A stretch of DNA of 64,000 bases from Gammaproteobacteria bacterium RIFCSPHIGHO2_12_FULL_36_30 (GCA_001801815.1 MGXU01000001.1:248001-312000); one strand, 5' to 3'. Positions 30,135 to 41,664 are shown, counted from the stretch's first letter. Made by a program: numbers and translations. Notes: a model not told the origin generated them from the letters alone.

Positions 30135-30165
30135 TTCTGTAGTAATTTGAAGTAGCGAACGAAAG

Positions 30166-30355
30166 AAAAAATACAGATGGGTCTTTCGCCGAGTTTGAAT
30201 TTTTAGCGAGATGGTCGTTATTTTTTTAGGCAAAATTGACACGAAGTCAATTTTAGTCGATACGAGTCACGACGTCACGTTGAGACGGCCTAAAAAAATC
30301 GACCACCTCGCGTTAAGAAAATTCAGACGAGAAGAAAGATCCATCTGTATTTTTT
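30166..30355. repeat. 190-bp imperfect palindrome
   Basis: The outer arms AAAAAATACAGATGG and CCATCTGTATTTTTT match exactly; the arms (30166-30231 and 30288-30355) continue with mismatches to TTTTTTTAGGC / GCCTAAAAAAA. The loop contains a perfect 9-base hairpin AAAATTGAC / GTCAATTTT (30232-30254). It could fold into a long cruciform or RNA hairpin. It is a different sequence from the neighbouring dispersed repeat. Confidence 0.7.
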
Positions 30356-30484
30356 ATTGAGCGAGCGGCGTTAACTGCCGATGTATGCAAACATCGGCGA
30401 GGTCGCTGGCGCTCCCACTCCCGATCTATGCGAATTAGTATTGTGCGAAGTGCCAAATAGTTTGATGCGAAGACTTCTGAATTA

Positions 30485-30500
30485 TGTTTCACGTGAAACA
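30485..30500. other. parS-like ParB-binding site 1
   Basis: TGTTTCACGTGAAACA, a perfect 16-base palindrome identical to the widely conserved chromosomal parS consensus. It lies at the 3' end of recF, and the recF stop codon TGA is part of it. Confidence 0.85.
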
Positions 30501-31592
30501 TTCTTCTGTGACATGCGGCAAAATTGTTCCATGTTTCACGTGGAACATTCGATTATCGAGATTTAAATGGCAAATTTCTTGTAAATCTGTTGATTCAATA
30601 CCTGTAATAAAGACTTGTGAGCCTAATTTAGCGAGAATTTGTACGACCAGTGAACGTTTTTGCCGATCTAATTCTGACGGCAGATCATCAATTAGATAGA
30701 TTGGTTTCTTATTTGTTACTGATTGAAGATGCAAACCTTGCGCCAATCGCAACACGTAAGAAACTAATTTTTGTTGTCCCTGTGACAAAACATCTTCTGC
30801 TGGCAAATCATTTACGAATAATCCTAAATCAGCTCGATGCGGTCCAAATAACCCATGTCCAACTAATGTTTCACGTGAAACATTTTGGTTTAAACATGTT
30901 TCAAGAGAAGAATTTTGATCCCAACCAGGTAAATACTGAATAGAAATTATAATATCTGATAATAAAACCTGAATAATTTGATTAAACACAGGAATAAAAT
31001 CATTCACGTAATTTTGTCGCATTTTATTCAGGGTTTCGCCAATCAAAGCAAATTCATGATTCCAAATTTGTAATTCATCTCGCAGCGCACGTGCTTTTAA
31101 TGCCGCATTCCGCTGAATTAACAACTTTTGAAATGCCTTCCATTGAGTTAAAAATAATGGATTTGTATGAAATAATCCCCAGTCTAGAAATTGCCTGCGA
31201 GATTTTGGACCATCGCTTAAAATTCTGTGGCTATCTGAACTAATAAATTGCACGGGAAAACGCTGTGAAACTTCAGAAATTGAATGAGCAGGCACCCCGT
31301 TCATTTTTATTTGTGCTGATCCATCACGAAAACGCTGTATTCCAATCGGAATCAGTGAGTTTTCAAGCTGGCAGCGCGCAAATAGTGTCAAAGAATCACA
31401 ATCAGAAGAAATTACACGGTCGTGATGATGTGTTCTAAAAGATTTTGCAGTAGCTAAATAATAAATCGCTTCCAAAACACTTGTTTTCCCCGCCGCATTA
31501 TCACCATAAAACAAATTAAAATACGGCGAACACACAATAAACTGTTCGGTGATATTTCTGAAGTTTGAAAGTGATAATGAATTAATGGTCAC
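30489..31592 (-). CDS. recF: DNA replication/repair protein RecF
   Basis: 367 residues (E. coli 357) from GTG 31592. SMC-like ATPase motifs: FRNITEQ near the start, Walker A in GDNAAGKTSVLEA, signature LSQGQQKLVSYVLRLA, and Walker B in IYLIDDLPSELD. The C-terminus has the family motif NRMFHVKHG, followed by a short tail ending in the parS site. RecF loads RecA at gaps and stalled forks. Two parS-like sequences are read in frame as NVSRET and MFHVKH. dnaN, usually just upstream, is replaced here by a repeat copy and a gene on the other strand. Confidence 0.96.
   Translation of the reverse strand: MTINSLSLSNFRNITEQFIVCSPYFNLFYGDNAAGKTSVLEAIYYLATAKSFRTHHHDRVISSDCDSLTLFARCQLENSLIPIGIQRFRDGSAQIKMNGVPAHSISEVSQRFPVQFISSDSHRILSDGPKSRRQFLDWGLFHTNPLFLTQWKAFQKLLIQRNAALKARALRDELQIWNHEFALIGETLNKMRQNYVNDFIPVFNQIIQVLLSDIIISIQYLPGWDQNSSLETCLNQNVSRETLVGHGLFGPHRADLGLFVNDLPAEDVLSQGQQKLVSYVLRLAQGLHLQSVTNKKPIYLIDDLPSELDRQKRSLVVQILAKLGSQVFITGIESTDLQEICHLNLDNRMFHVKHGTILPHVTEECFT
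30532..30547. other. parS-like ParB-binding site 2
   Basis: TGTTTCACGTGGAACA, which read on the other strand is TGTTCCACGTGAAACA and fits the TGTTNCACGTGAAACA consensus. It encodes the conserved MFHVKH of RecF. Confidence 0.75.
30867..30882. other. parS-like ParB-binding site 3
   Basis: TGTTTCACGTGAAACA, an exact second consensus parS palindrome, inside recF where it encodes part of NVSRET. Confidence 0.85.
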
Positions 31593-31614
31593 AAGAGTCC
31601 GTGTAAGCTAAGGT

Positions 31615-31851
31615 GTTTCGCTTCTGAATCTTTGCTCTCACTCGCTTGATAATGCAACTGAAAAAAATAAATTGTGATGTAAAGATATGACCTATCGCTT
31701 TTTCCGCTCGAAAATGAACCATCCCTGGTTCGGTCCCTCGCCTATCCTGGCGCTACTCGCTACAAAAGAGACGAGTCGCATCTTTCCATCAGCTTAATTT
31801 ATAATTTCAGTTACATTATCGCTCGCTCGTTTAAGATTTGTGGTGCGAAAC
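31615..31851 (+). repeat. Dispersed 237-bp palindromic repeat, full copy 1
   Basis: It starts GTTTCG and ends CGAAAC. It shares with the copy at 43645 the same length, an identical 40-base core (31698-31737) and the right-end sequence GCTCGCTCGTTTAAGATTTG (31821-31840). The two halves are imperfect inverted repeats, and the core contains the hairpin GAACCA-TCCC-TGGTTC (31716-31731). No coding frame. It lies just upstream of recF, in the 394-base gap before the gene at 31987, where dnaN would normally be. Confidence 0.85.
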
Positions 31852-31924
31852 GCTAATAATAAACTGAATGATTGCACGATTTTTGCTAAATAATCAACTA
31901 GATATAAACAAATCAAAAATTATC

Positions 31925-31954
31925 TTTACAAGAGCCCTCTTTTAGAGGTATATT
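31925..31954 (+). promoter_or_regulatory. Promoter with a spacer operator for the membrane-PadR-oxygenase operon
   Basis: A -35-like TTTACA (31925-31930) and a -10-like TATATT (31949-31954) are 18 bases apart. A 5-3-5 dyad CCTCT-TTT-AGAGG (31936-31948) fills the spacer, a typical place for a repressor. The PadR protein encoded in the operon is the natural candidate. Confidence 0.5.
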
Positions 31955-31986
31955 AACACAATACAATAAATAGCAACGAGAAGATT

Positions 31987-32490
31987 ATGAGTACTATAAC
32001 AATTATTATAATGCTTTTAGCAATTATTTATTTTGTAATCATACCAAGCTTTAAAACAAGGGTATTTCATGTTAAAAAACTTATTATCATGCCCGCTGTT
32101 TTTATGTATTTAAATTATCAATCAGTCACTGAAAATTTTCATATTCAAATTTCCGATTATGGAATTATTACCTTAGCGCTCATCGCAGGCATTTTAATCG
32201 GCGCACTACTTCGAAAAAATACGACAGTAAAATCAAATATAGAAAAAAAATTAATTGAATTACCTGGCAGTTATTTTAGTTTAATTATATTTTTAGCGAT
32301 TTTTGCAGTCCATTTTGTAATTGGTTATTTGCAATCGGTAAATCCAACATATTTATTACAAGCGAGCTTTAGTGAAGCAACATTACTATTTTTATTAACC
32401 GCTTCATCAAGCATGACAATCGGCGCAAACGCAGTACTATTTTACAAATATGTAAAACACTCTAAAAATATTGATGGTGTACAACAATGA
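31987..32490 (+). CDS. Small integral membrane protein of unknown function
   Basis: 167 residues, mostly hydrophobic with about five membrane segments (roughly residues 3-20, 31-45, 57-76, 97-116 and 126-147) and short charged loops. No signal peptide beyond the first helix. It resembles small CcdC-like or DUF-type membrane proteins but no family is certain. It heads an operon: its stop overlaps the PadR start by four bases. Its product may help the downstream membrane-anchored oxygenase. Confidence 0.7.
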   Translation: MSTITIIIMLLAIIYFVIIPSFKTRVFHVKKLIIMPAVFMYLNYQSVTENFHIQISDYGIITLALIAGILIGALLRKNTTVKSNIEKKLIELPGSYFSLIIFLAIFAVHFVIGYLQSVNPTYLLQASFSEATLLFLLTASSSMTIGANAVLFYKYVKHSKNIDGVQQ

Positions 32491-33035
32491 AAAAACGCGA
32501 AAACAAAACAAAATATGCAGTATTGGGCATGCTTTCATTCGCGCCCAAATCAGGTTATGAAATCAGCCAAATGATAAAAAACAGCACCGCATTTTTTTGG
32601 TCAGAAAGTGACGGACAGATATATCCAATATTAAAAAAATTACATAAAGAAAATTTAGTAACGCTCAACATTGAAAAAACATCTGGAAAACATGCAAAAA
32701 AAACATATAGCATCACAAAAGATGGAAAGAAAATATTAATAGATTGGCTAGAAAAAACGCCAACAACATATAATTTACGCAACGAATTTTTATTACAATT
32801 TTTTTTCGGCAGAAATATTTCATGTAGGAAAAATATCGAAAAGATAAAAGAATATCAAATAATGCTCAGACAACAGCTTAAATTATTTGATTCGTTTGAA
32901 CCAGAAATTTATAAAAAAAGTAAAAGTCCAATTTACCACGTACTATCCCTCGCGTACGGCCAGCAAAGCATGAAAGCAGAAATTGCATGGTGTACTTATG
33001 CAATTCAAAAATTGTCGGAGAAGAAAGATGTTTAA
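32487..33035 (+). CDS. PadR-family transcriptional regulator
   Basis: 182 residues. The N-terminal winged helix is clear: KYAVLGMLSFAPKSGYEISQMI, then WSESDGQIYPILKKLHKENLV, a signature of PadR. The C-terminal part (about residues 90-180) is the longer helical dimerisation domain of the PadR-s2 or AphA-like type. These proteins repress genes in response to phenolic or other small molecules. It probably controls its own operon, including the oxygenase fusion, through the dyad at 31936-31948. Confidence 0.88.
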   Translation: MKKRENKTKYAVLGMLSFAPKSGYEISQMIKNSTAFFWSESDGQIYPILKKLHKENLVTLNIEKTSGKHAKKTYSITKDGKKILIDWLEKTPTTYNLRNEFLLQFFFGRNISCRKNIEKIKEYQIMLRQQLKLFDSFEPEIYKKSKSPIYHVLSLAYGQQSMKAEIAWCTYAIQKLSEKKDV

Positions 33036-34950
33036 TATTTTTAGAAGTTTTTTACCGTGGATTTTATATTCCATGTTCACTGGCATGGGTTATTTTTCGA
33101 TGACCATTGGAATTTATGTTGCTTTGGGAAGCACGCTTATTTTTGATTGGAAAGATTTAAAAGTAGGATTTATTTTAACGCGCTGCACGTTTTTTTATTT
33201 TTTTGCGCTGCTTATTTTTGTAAGTTTATATCATTCTGTTTGGCTAGAAAATAATATGTGGCTGGTTTCTAATTCCATGTTAGCTGCAATCGCATTCGGA
33301 TCGACGTTAATTAAAAAACCATTTACTATGCAATATGCAAAACAAAAGGTGCCTGAAATACACTGGAACAGCCCACTTTTTAACGAAATAAATTATATTC
33401 TCACAATCATTTGGGGTGTGATTTTTTTATTTACTGCGCTGACTAATTATCTTCATTCAGACGCATTAAAATTACACGGCGTTCTTTATTTTATTTTAAA
33501 TAATATTGGTTGGTTTATCGGTGCATACGTTAGCAAAAAATTTCCAGAGTATTGGAAAAAAAGAAAATTATCACAATTAAAAAATAAAAATAAAAAAACT
33601 AATGCGCCAGCAAAAAGCGAATTTTTAGAAGGTAATTTTGCACCATGGCGCAGCGAAGATAATTTTTCTAATTTAGAAATCATCGGAAAAATTCCTGCGG
33701 ATTTAAATGGCGTGTTATTACGAAATGGACCTAATCCACAATTCCATCCCATGAACAATTATGATTGGTTTGAAGGTGATGGGATGATACATGCAATTCG
33801 CATACAAAATGGAAATGCAAGCTATGATAATCGCTATGTGCAAACAGAGCGTTTTAAGATTGAAAAAAAGGCTGGAAAAGCAATGTTTTCAACTAGCTTT
33901 GATGATATTGAAATTGGCAGTACAAATTCAAATACAGCAAATACCAATGTCATTGCTTATCAGCAAAAAATATTAGCATTAAATGAAGGTGCTTCACCTG
34001 TTGAAATAAAACTACATGATTTAAGCACCATTGGCGATTATACTTTTAATAGTCAAATGAAGCGTCATCATACTGCGCATCCGCGTTTTGATCATAACAG
34101 ACAAGAATATCTCACATATAGTTATTCCAGCGAAGATGGAAAATTAATGTATTATCGTTTTAATAATCAAAATAAATTAATTGCTGAAAAAGAAATTGCA
34201 TGGCCTTACAAATGCATGATGCATGATTTTTGTAATACTGAACATTACGTCATTTTTCCCATATTTCCTTGCACAATGAGTTTTGAGCGAGCAATGCGTG
34301 GAGAAAATATTTTTGTGTGGGAAGGTGATCGATTAAAAACATATTTTATTATTACAAATCGCGATGGAAATGAAATTACGCGTATAGAAACCGATCCTTG
34401 TTTTGTTTATCATTTTGGAAATGCATATGAACAAGGCGATAACATTATTATTGACGCAATGATTTCACCATCATCACCATTAATGCCGGATCGCACTGGA
34501 AAAATTGAAAATGAACCAGCGCGTTTAGGAAGATGGACAATTAATTTAAAAAATAAAACAATTACGTTAAATTATTTAGATCAAATGGCTGGAGAATTTC
34601 CGCGTTTTGATGAACGATTTAATGGTTATCCATATTCTCATTTGTATGTTGCGGGTGACGAAAATAAAAAAAATGTATTTGATTGCATTATGCATTACAA
34701 TTTAAAAAATAATACAAAGCAAACACACCATTTTGAAAATGACGTTCCATGGGAACCTGTTTTTGTTCCGCGCTCTGAAAATGAGGGTGACGGATATTTA
34801 TTAACAGTTGTCTATCGCTCAAACGAAGATCGCAGTGACGTTGTAATTTTAGATGCAGAAAATATAGAAGCAAGTCCAATCGCGATTATAAAAATTCCGC
34901 ATCGCATCCCGTTTGGATTTCATGGTAATTTCATTAAAAATACATTATGA
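33028..34950 (+). CDS. Membrane-anchored carotenoid/apocarotenoid oxygenase fusion
   Basis: 640 residues from ATG 33028, set by GGAG seven bases upstream; it overlaps padR by eight bases. Residues 1 to about 175 form a membrane domain with five helices, then a Lys/Asn-rich linker. Residues from about 190 onward are a carotenoid cleavage dioxygenase (RPE65/lignostilbene dioxygenase) domain starting PADLNGVLLRNGPNPQF. The four Fe-binding His are seen in TAHPRFD, CMMHDF, FVYHFGNAYE and FGFHGNF. It would split a conjugated double bond using O2, perhaps of a carotenoid or stilbene. The fusion of a multi-helix domain to this enzyme is unusual, and no carotenoid synthesis gene is nearby. Confidence 0.85.
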   Translation: MFNIFRSFLPWILYSMFTGMGYFSMTIGIYVALGSTLIFDWKDLKVGFILTRCTFFYFFALLIFVSLYHSVWLENNMWLVSNSMLAAIAFGSTLIKKPFTMQYAKQKVPEIHWNSPLFNEINYILTIIWGVIFLFTALTNYLHSDALKLHGVLYFILNNIGWFIGAYVSKKFPEYWKKRKLSQLKNKNKKTNAPAKSEFLEGNFAPWRSEDNFSNLEIIGKIPADLNGVLLRNGPNPQFHPMNNYDWFEGDGMIHAIRIQNGNASYDNRYVQTERFKIEKKAGKAMFSTSFDDIEIGSTNSNTANTNVIAYQQKILALNEGASPVEIKLHDLSTIGDYTFNSQMKRHHTAHPRFDHNRQEYLTYSYSSEDGKLMYYRFNNQNKLIAEKEIAWPYKCMMHDFCNTEHYVIFPIFPCTMSFERAMRGENIFVWEGDRLKTYFIITNRDGNEITRIETDPCFVYHFGNAYEQGDNIIIDAMISPSSPLMPDRTGKIENEPARLGRWTINLKNKTITLNYLDQMAGEFPRFDERFNGYPYSHLYVAGDENKKNVFDCIMHYNLKNNTKQTHHFENDVPWEPVFVPRSENEGDGYLLTVVYRSNEDRSDVVILDAENIEASPIAIIKIPHRIPFGFHGNFIKNTL

Positions 34951-34993
34951 TTGCAGCATTTTTTATTGATGCTAAATTCCATGGGGGGAAAGT

Positions 34994-37530
<2,537 letters not shown>

Positions 37531-37549
37531 AAATTAAAAGGAAATTTTT

Positions 37550-38008
37550 ATGAATAAAAAAATAATATCGGCATTGGCAATTACGATTGCAGCGACATGT
37601 TTTACTTCTGCATTCGGAGCATCAACATTATCATTCCACAAAACAAAATCATATACAGATTATTTAAATATTACATTTTTGAAATTTTCAGCCAATAAAT
37701 ATATGTATGAAGCATATAAAAATAATAATGGAGTTGATATTATTGGCCCCGCTTTTGTCAATCCCGTTCCAAATCACCCTGCTTTTATAAAAATATTTAG
37801 CAACACAGGTGCTACAGGTAATCCATCAATGTCACTTGATTATTCTGGAACTAGCGGAGATTGTGAAATCACGTTTGTTGATGGCCCACACACAAATTTA
37901 GCTTACAAAAATGGTAACGTACCATTTTGTGCGGACGAAGGAATGATTGTAAGTACTATCAGTAAATTAAAATCACATCACTACGCGATTACCATTACAA
38001 AAATGTAA
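37550..38008 (+). CDS. Small exported protein of unknown function
   Basis: 152 residues with a clear signal peptide (MNKKIISALAITIAATCFTS; cleavage near residue 23, AFGA-STL). The mature part is about 130 residues, two cysteines (GDCEIT, PFCADE) and beta-rich. It sits 19 bases after ahcY and may be read through from it; AAAAGGAAA precedes the ATG. No family recognised. A strong terminator follows. Confidence 0.7.
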   Translation: MNKKIISALAITIAATCFTSAFGASTLSFHKTKSYTDYLNITFLKFSANKYMYEAYKNNNGVDIIGPAFVNPVPNHPAFIKIFSNTGATGNPSMSLDYSGTSGDCEITFVDGPHTNLAYKNGNVPFCADEGMIVSTISKLKSHHYAITITKM

Positions 38009-38012
38009 AATA

Positions 38013-38043
38013 AAAACGCTCATCGAAATTGGATGAGCGTTTT
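38013..38043. terminator. Bidirectional rho-independent terminator
   Basis: Twelve-base perfect stem AAAACGCTCATC / GATGAGCGTTTT with a seven-base loop, between the convergent ends of the exported protein gene and trpS. A-tract and T-tract on either side make it work in both directions. Confidence 0.9.
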
Positions 38044-38051
38044 CTGATCTC

Positions 38052-39110
38052 TTAATATAGTTGTTTAATCATTTTTTTAACATCATGTAAAGTTTTATTC
38101 GCAGCTTTATTTGCTTTTTCAGCACCTTTTTGAATAACAGATAAAATATAATTTTTATCTTTTGAAAATTCAGCACGACGCTTTTGTATTGGTTCTAAAA
38201 ACGCAACAATAATTTCAATTAATTTTTTCTTGCAATCCACATCACCAATTTTTCCATGACGATATTTATTTTTTGTTTCAACAACCCAATTTTTATCATC
38301 ATTAAAAATATCATGAAAAATCCACAGCGGATTATTTTCGACAGAACCAGGATCAGTTGCGCGTAAACGTTTTGGATCGGTATACATATTCATTATTTTT
38401 TGTCGCACGATATCAGCAGAATCGCTTAGGAAAATAGCATTATTTAATGATTTACTCATTTTTAATAAATTACCTTCAGCATTTGGTGCGCCTAAACCAA
38501 TTAATTTTTTTGTACGTCCCAATAAAATATTCGGAATAGGAAATATCCCACCCGCTTTCACATTTTCATCATCTGATAATTGCGGATCAACGCCACAATA
38601 TAATTGATTAAATTTGCGCGCAGTTTCTCGCGTTAATTCTAAATGCGCTGCTTGATCTTCTCCGACAGGAACAATATCAGCGCGAAATGCTAAAATATCC
38701 GCAACTTGCAAAATGGGATACCACAAAAATCCCATTGAATATTGATCGCCTAATTGTTTATCGCGAATTTCATCTTTAATGGTGGGATTTCGCATCAAAC
38801 GCGGATACGAAATAATCATACTGAAATATGAAGCTAATTCAAAAATCGCCGGAATATCCGATTCCAAAAATATACAACTTTTTTCTGGATCAATTCCAAC
38901 CGATAAATAATCTAATACAATATCCAAAACACTGTCATGAATTTCTTGCGGTTTATCTGCTTTAGTTGAAAATGCATGCGGATTTGCAATTAAAAAATTA
39001 CAGTCATATTCATCTTGCAACGCAATGCGATTTTCAAGCGATCCAACCCAATGCCCCAAATGTAATTTTCCAGTGGGCGTATCACCCGTTAACAATATTG
39101 GTTTTGACAT
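38052..39110 (-). CDS. trpS: Tryptophanyl-tRNA synthetase
   Basis: 352 residues from ATG 39110 (MSKPILLTGDTPTGKLHLGH), with AAGG upstream; the open frame goes on to 39167 without support. The class I HIGH motif appears as GKLHLGHW and KMSKS is exact in NLLKMSKSLNNA. It charges tRNA-Trp in the cytoplasm. Confidence 0.96.
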   Translation of the reverse strand: MSKPILLTGDTPTGKLHLGHWVGSLENRIALQDEYDCNFLIANPHAFSTKADKPQEIHDSVLDIVLDYLSVGIDPEKSCIFLESDIPAIFELASYFSMIISYPRLMRNPTIKDEIRDKQLGDQYSMGFLWYPILQVADILAFRADIVPVGEDQAAHLELTRETARKFNQLYCGVDPQLSDDENVKAGGIFPIPNILLGRTKKLIGLGAPNAEGNLLKMSKSLNNAIFLSDSADIVRQKIMNMYTDPKRLRATDPGSVENNPLWIFHDIFNDDKNWVVETKNKYRHGKIGDVDCKKKLIEIIVAFLEPIQKRRAEFSKDKNYILSVIQKGAEKANKAANKTLHDVKKMIKQLY

Positions 39111-39278
39111 ATAAAAAACCTTATTTTTGATTGCATTCATGATGGCGATTTTATGATGGACTGTCAATTGGATGTGTTTAATCTAAATCAGATTTCATAA
39201 TGCTGGTAAACCACAAATAAGTAGGTTATTAGCATTGTGGAAATGGTAGAAAAAATATAATTCCTGTACAATGCGCGC

Positions 39279-41477
39279 ATGAATGAACTCAACGACATTA
39301 CAAAATCATTAAATGAAGCGCAATGTGCAGCAGTTACTGCGCCACTTGCACATTCATTAGTATTAGCAGGCGCAGGAAGCGGTAAAACACGCGTTTTAGT
39401 ACATCGAATTGCATATTTAATGGCAGCGCATAATGTTTCGCCTTATGAAATTTTAGCAGTAACATTTACCAATAAAGCTGCAGCAGAAATGCGCGGAAGA
39501 ATTGAAAAATTACGCGGCGTTTCTGCAAATCATTTGTGGGTTGGGACATTTCACGGATTATCACATCGTATTTTACGCACACATTTTAACGAAGCGGAAT
39601 TACCGCAAGCATTTCAAATTATCGATTCAGAAGATCAATTGCGATTAATTAAACGCATTCATCGCGCAATGGAATTGGATGATAAAAAATGGGAACCGAA
39701 ACAATCGCAATATTTTATTAATAATAATAAAGAAAAAGGCATACGCGCAAATAAAATTATGCGCATGGATGATTACACGACAGAAAAATTACAAAAAATT
39801 TATGCAGAATATGAATTAGTTTGTCAGCGTTCAGGCTTAGTTGATTTTACAGAATTATTATTACGCTCGTATGAATTATTACAAAAAAATGAAACAATTC
39901 GATCGCATTATCAAAAACGTTTTTCACATATTTTAGTCGATGAATTTCAAGATACCAACGACATTCAATATCGTTGGTTAAAAGCATTAACAGGTGCAAA
40001 AACTTTTATGATGGCGGTCGGTGATGATGATCAATCGATTTATAGTTGGCGTGGCGCACAAGTTAAAAATATTCAGCATTTTTCGCGTGACTTTAAAGAT
40101 GCGACGGTTATTCGATTAGAACAAAATTATCGTTCAACCAAAAATATTTTAGATGCAGCGAATGCGGTGATTGAAAAAAATAAAAATCGCATGGGAAAAA
40201 CATTGTGGACATCCAGCGAGCAAGGTGAATTAATCACGCTTTTTGAAGCATTTAATGAACGTGAAGAAGCATCGCAAGTGATTGCAACGATAAAACAATT
40301 ATCACGTAATGATTTTGGATTAAATGACTTTGCCATTTTATATCGCTCAAACGCACAATCACGTGTGCTTGAAGAAGCTTTATTGCAAGAAAAAATTCCC
40401 TATCGCATTTACGGTGGTTTTCGTTTTTTTGAACGCGCGGAAATTAAAGATGCATTAAGTTATTTACGTTTAATGGTCAATCGCAATGATGATGCTGTAT
40501 TTGAACGTGTGATTAACACACCGACACGCGGCATTGGTACAACCACACTTGAAAAAATACGTCATTTAGCGCGTGAAAATAACACTTCGCTGTGGGACGC
40601 AACACAACATTGCGTCGATACCAATATATTTTCAGCGCGTGCACACAGCGCATTAGATAGTTTTTTAACGATGATTAATGAACTTGACACAGAAACTAAA
40701 AAATTAAAATTAGCAGCATGTGTTGATTTAATGTTATTACGTTCTGGATTATTACAATCCCATAAAGAAGATAAATCTGAAAAAGGATTATCGCGCGCAG
40801 AAAATTTAAAAGAATTAATTACTGCAACGACTGAATTTGTTGTAAAGAGCGAACATGAAAATTTATCTGAAATTGAAGCATTTTTAGCGGATGTTGTTTT
40901 GGAAACGGGCGAGCAACAAGCGGATCAACAAACTGATTGTGTCAGTTTAATGACATTGCATGCTGCAAAAGGCCTAGAATTTCCGATTATTTTTATGGTT
41001 GGGATGGAAGAACAATTATTTCCACATCAAATGTCGGTGAGTGAACGTGATGGTTTAGAAGAAGAACGTCGTTTGTGTTACGTCGGCATGACACGCGCGA
41101 TGAAAAAATTATTTTTAAGTTGTGCGGAATATAGAAATTTATATGGGCAAGGACAATATCACGCGCCATCTCGTTTTATTGCTGAAATTCCAGAGAATTT
41201 GTTATATCGTGTTCGTCCAAAGTTAACAACAAAACCAATCGAATACGGCGCAGACAATCCTATTTATTTTGCAAAAAAGAAATCAAAACAACCCACTTAC
41301 TCAAAACAAAAAGAAACTTATTCTGGATTTTCAATTGGTCAACGTGTCACACATGCAAAATTTGGAACTGGTATTATTATTGATGCAGAAGGTTCTGGCG
41401 ATTCCACACGCGTGCATATCAAATTTGATAATCATGGTGCGAAGTGGTTGGTGCTGAGTTTTGCGAATCTCAGCTAA
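39279..41477 (+). CDS. uvrD: DNA helicase II UvrD
   Basis: 732 residues (E. coli 720). Superfamily 1 motifs: Walker A LAGAGSGKTRVL, AVTFTNKAAAEMR (Ia), VDEFQDTNDIQY (II), GDDDQSIYSWRGA (III), QNYRSTKNIL (IV), LMTLHAAKGLEFP (V) and YVGMTRA (VI). The C-terminal Tudor-like tail RVTHAKFGTGIIIDAEG is present. It acts in mismatch and nucleotide excision repair. No clear LexA site was seen in the 168-base upstream gap. Confidence 0.96.
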   Translation: MNELNDITKSLNEAQCAAVTAPLAHSLVLAGAGSGKTRVLVHRIAYLMAAHNVSPYEILAVTFTNKAAAEMRGRIEKLRGVSANHLWVGTFHGLSHRILRTHFNEAELPQAFQIIDSEDQLRLIKRIHRAMELDDKKWEPKQSQYFINNNKEKGIRANKIMRMDDYTTEKLQKIYAEYELVCQRSGLVDFTELLLRSYELLQKNETIRSHYQKRFSHILVDEFQDTNDIQYRWLKALTGAKTFMMAVGDDDQSIYSWRGAQVKNIQHFSRDFKDATVIRLEQNYRSTKNILDAANAVIEKNKNRMGKTLWTSSEQGELITLFEAFNEREEASQVIATIKQLSRNDFGLNDFAILYRSNAQSRVLEEALLQEKIPYRIYGGFRFFERAEIKDALSYLRLMVNRNDDAVFERVINTPTRGIGTTTLEKIRHLARENNTSLWDATQHCVDTNIFSARAHSALDSFLTMINELDTETKKLKLAACVDLMLLRSGLLQSHKEDKSEKGLSRAENLKELITATTEFVVKSEHENLSEIEAFLADVVLETGEQQADQQTDCVSLMTLHAAKGLEFPIIFMVGMEEQLFPHQMSVSERDGLEEERRLCYVGMTRAMKKLFLSCAEYRNLYGQGQYHAPSRFIAEIPENLLYRVRPKLTTKPIEYGADNPIYFAKKKSKQPTYSKQKETYSGFSIGQRVTHAKFGTGIIIDAEGSGDSTRVHIKFDNHGAKWLVLSFANLS

Positions 41478-41617
41478 TTTTTCAAAAAACACGGTATTGA
41501 AATAATTTCCAAACCTGATAACTTATATCACCCATAGAAATAGGATGTTTATTTACAAGTGGTGAACAATGAAATCAGAATCTATTATTCATACGCCAAT
41601 ATTACCTGACCATAAAG

Positions 41618-41655
41618 TAGCACAAATGTGCTATACTTCTGTTATCGATGATAAC
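41618..41655. promoter_or_regulatory. Tandem dyads in front of the MazEF-type operon
   Basis: Two perfect inverted repeats, TAGCACA-AA-TGTGCTA (41618-41633) and GTTATC-GAT-GATAAC (41641-41655), lie just upstream of the antitoxin start. A TATACT -10-like box (41632-41637) overlaps the end of the first. They fit autoregulation by the antitoxin-toxin complex. Confidence 0.55.
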
Positions 41656-41664
41656 GAGGTATCT

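Noticed and set aside
30313..30699. Short open frames starting MFHVKH on both strands near the end of recF
   Set aside because: The shared MFHVKH start is just the parS-like palindrome read as protein; the frames run through repeat sequence and have no ribosome sites.
34951..34993. Possible SAM riboswitch in front of metK
   Set aside because: Only 43 bases separate the previous stop from metK; no room and no matching structure.
39111..39278. Possible LexA box and promoter in front of uvrD
   Set aside because: A TACAAT at 39267 is too close to the start and no CTGT-N8-ACAG pair is present.
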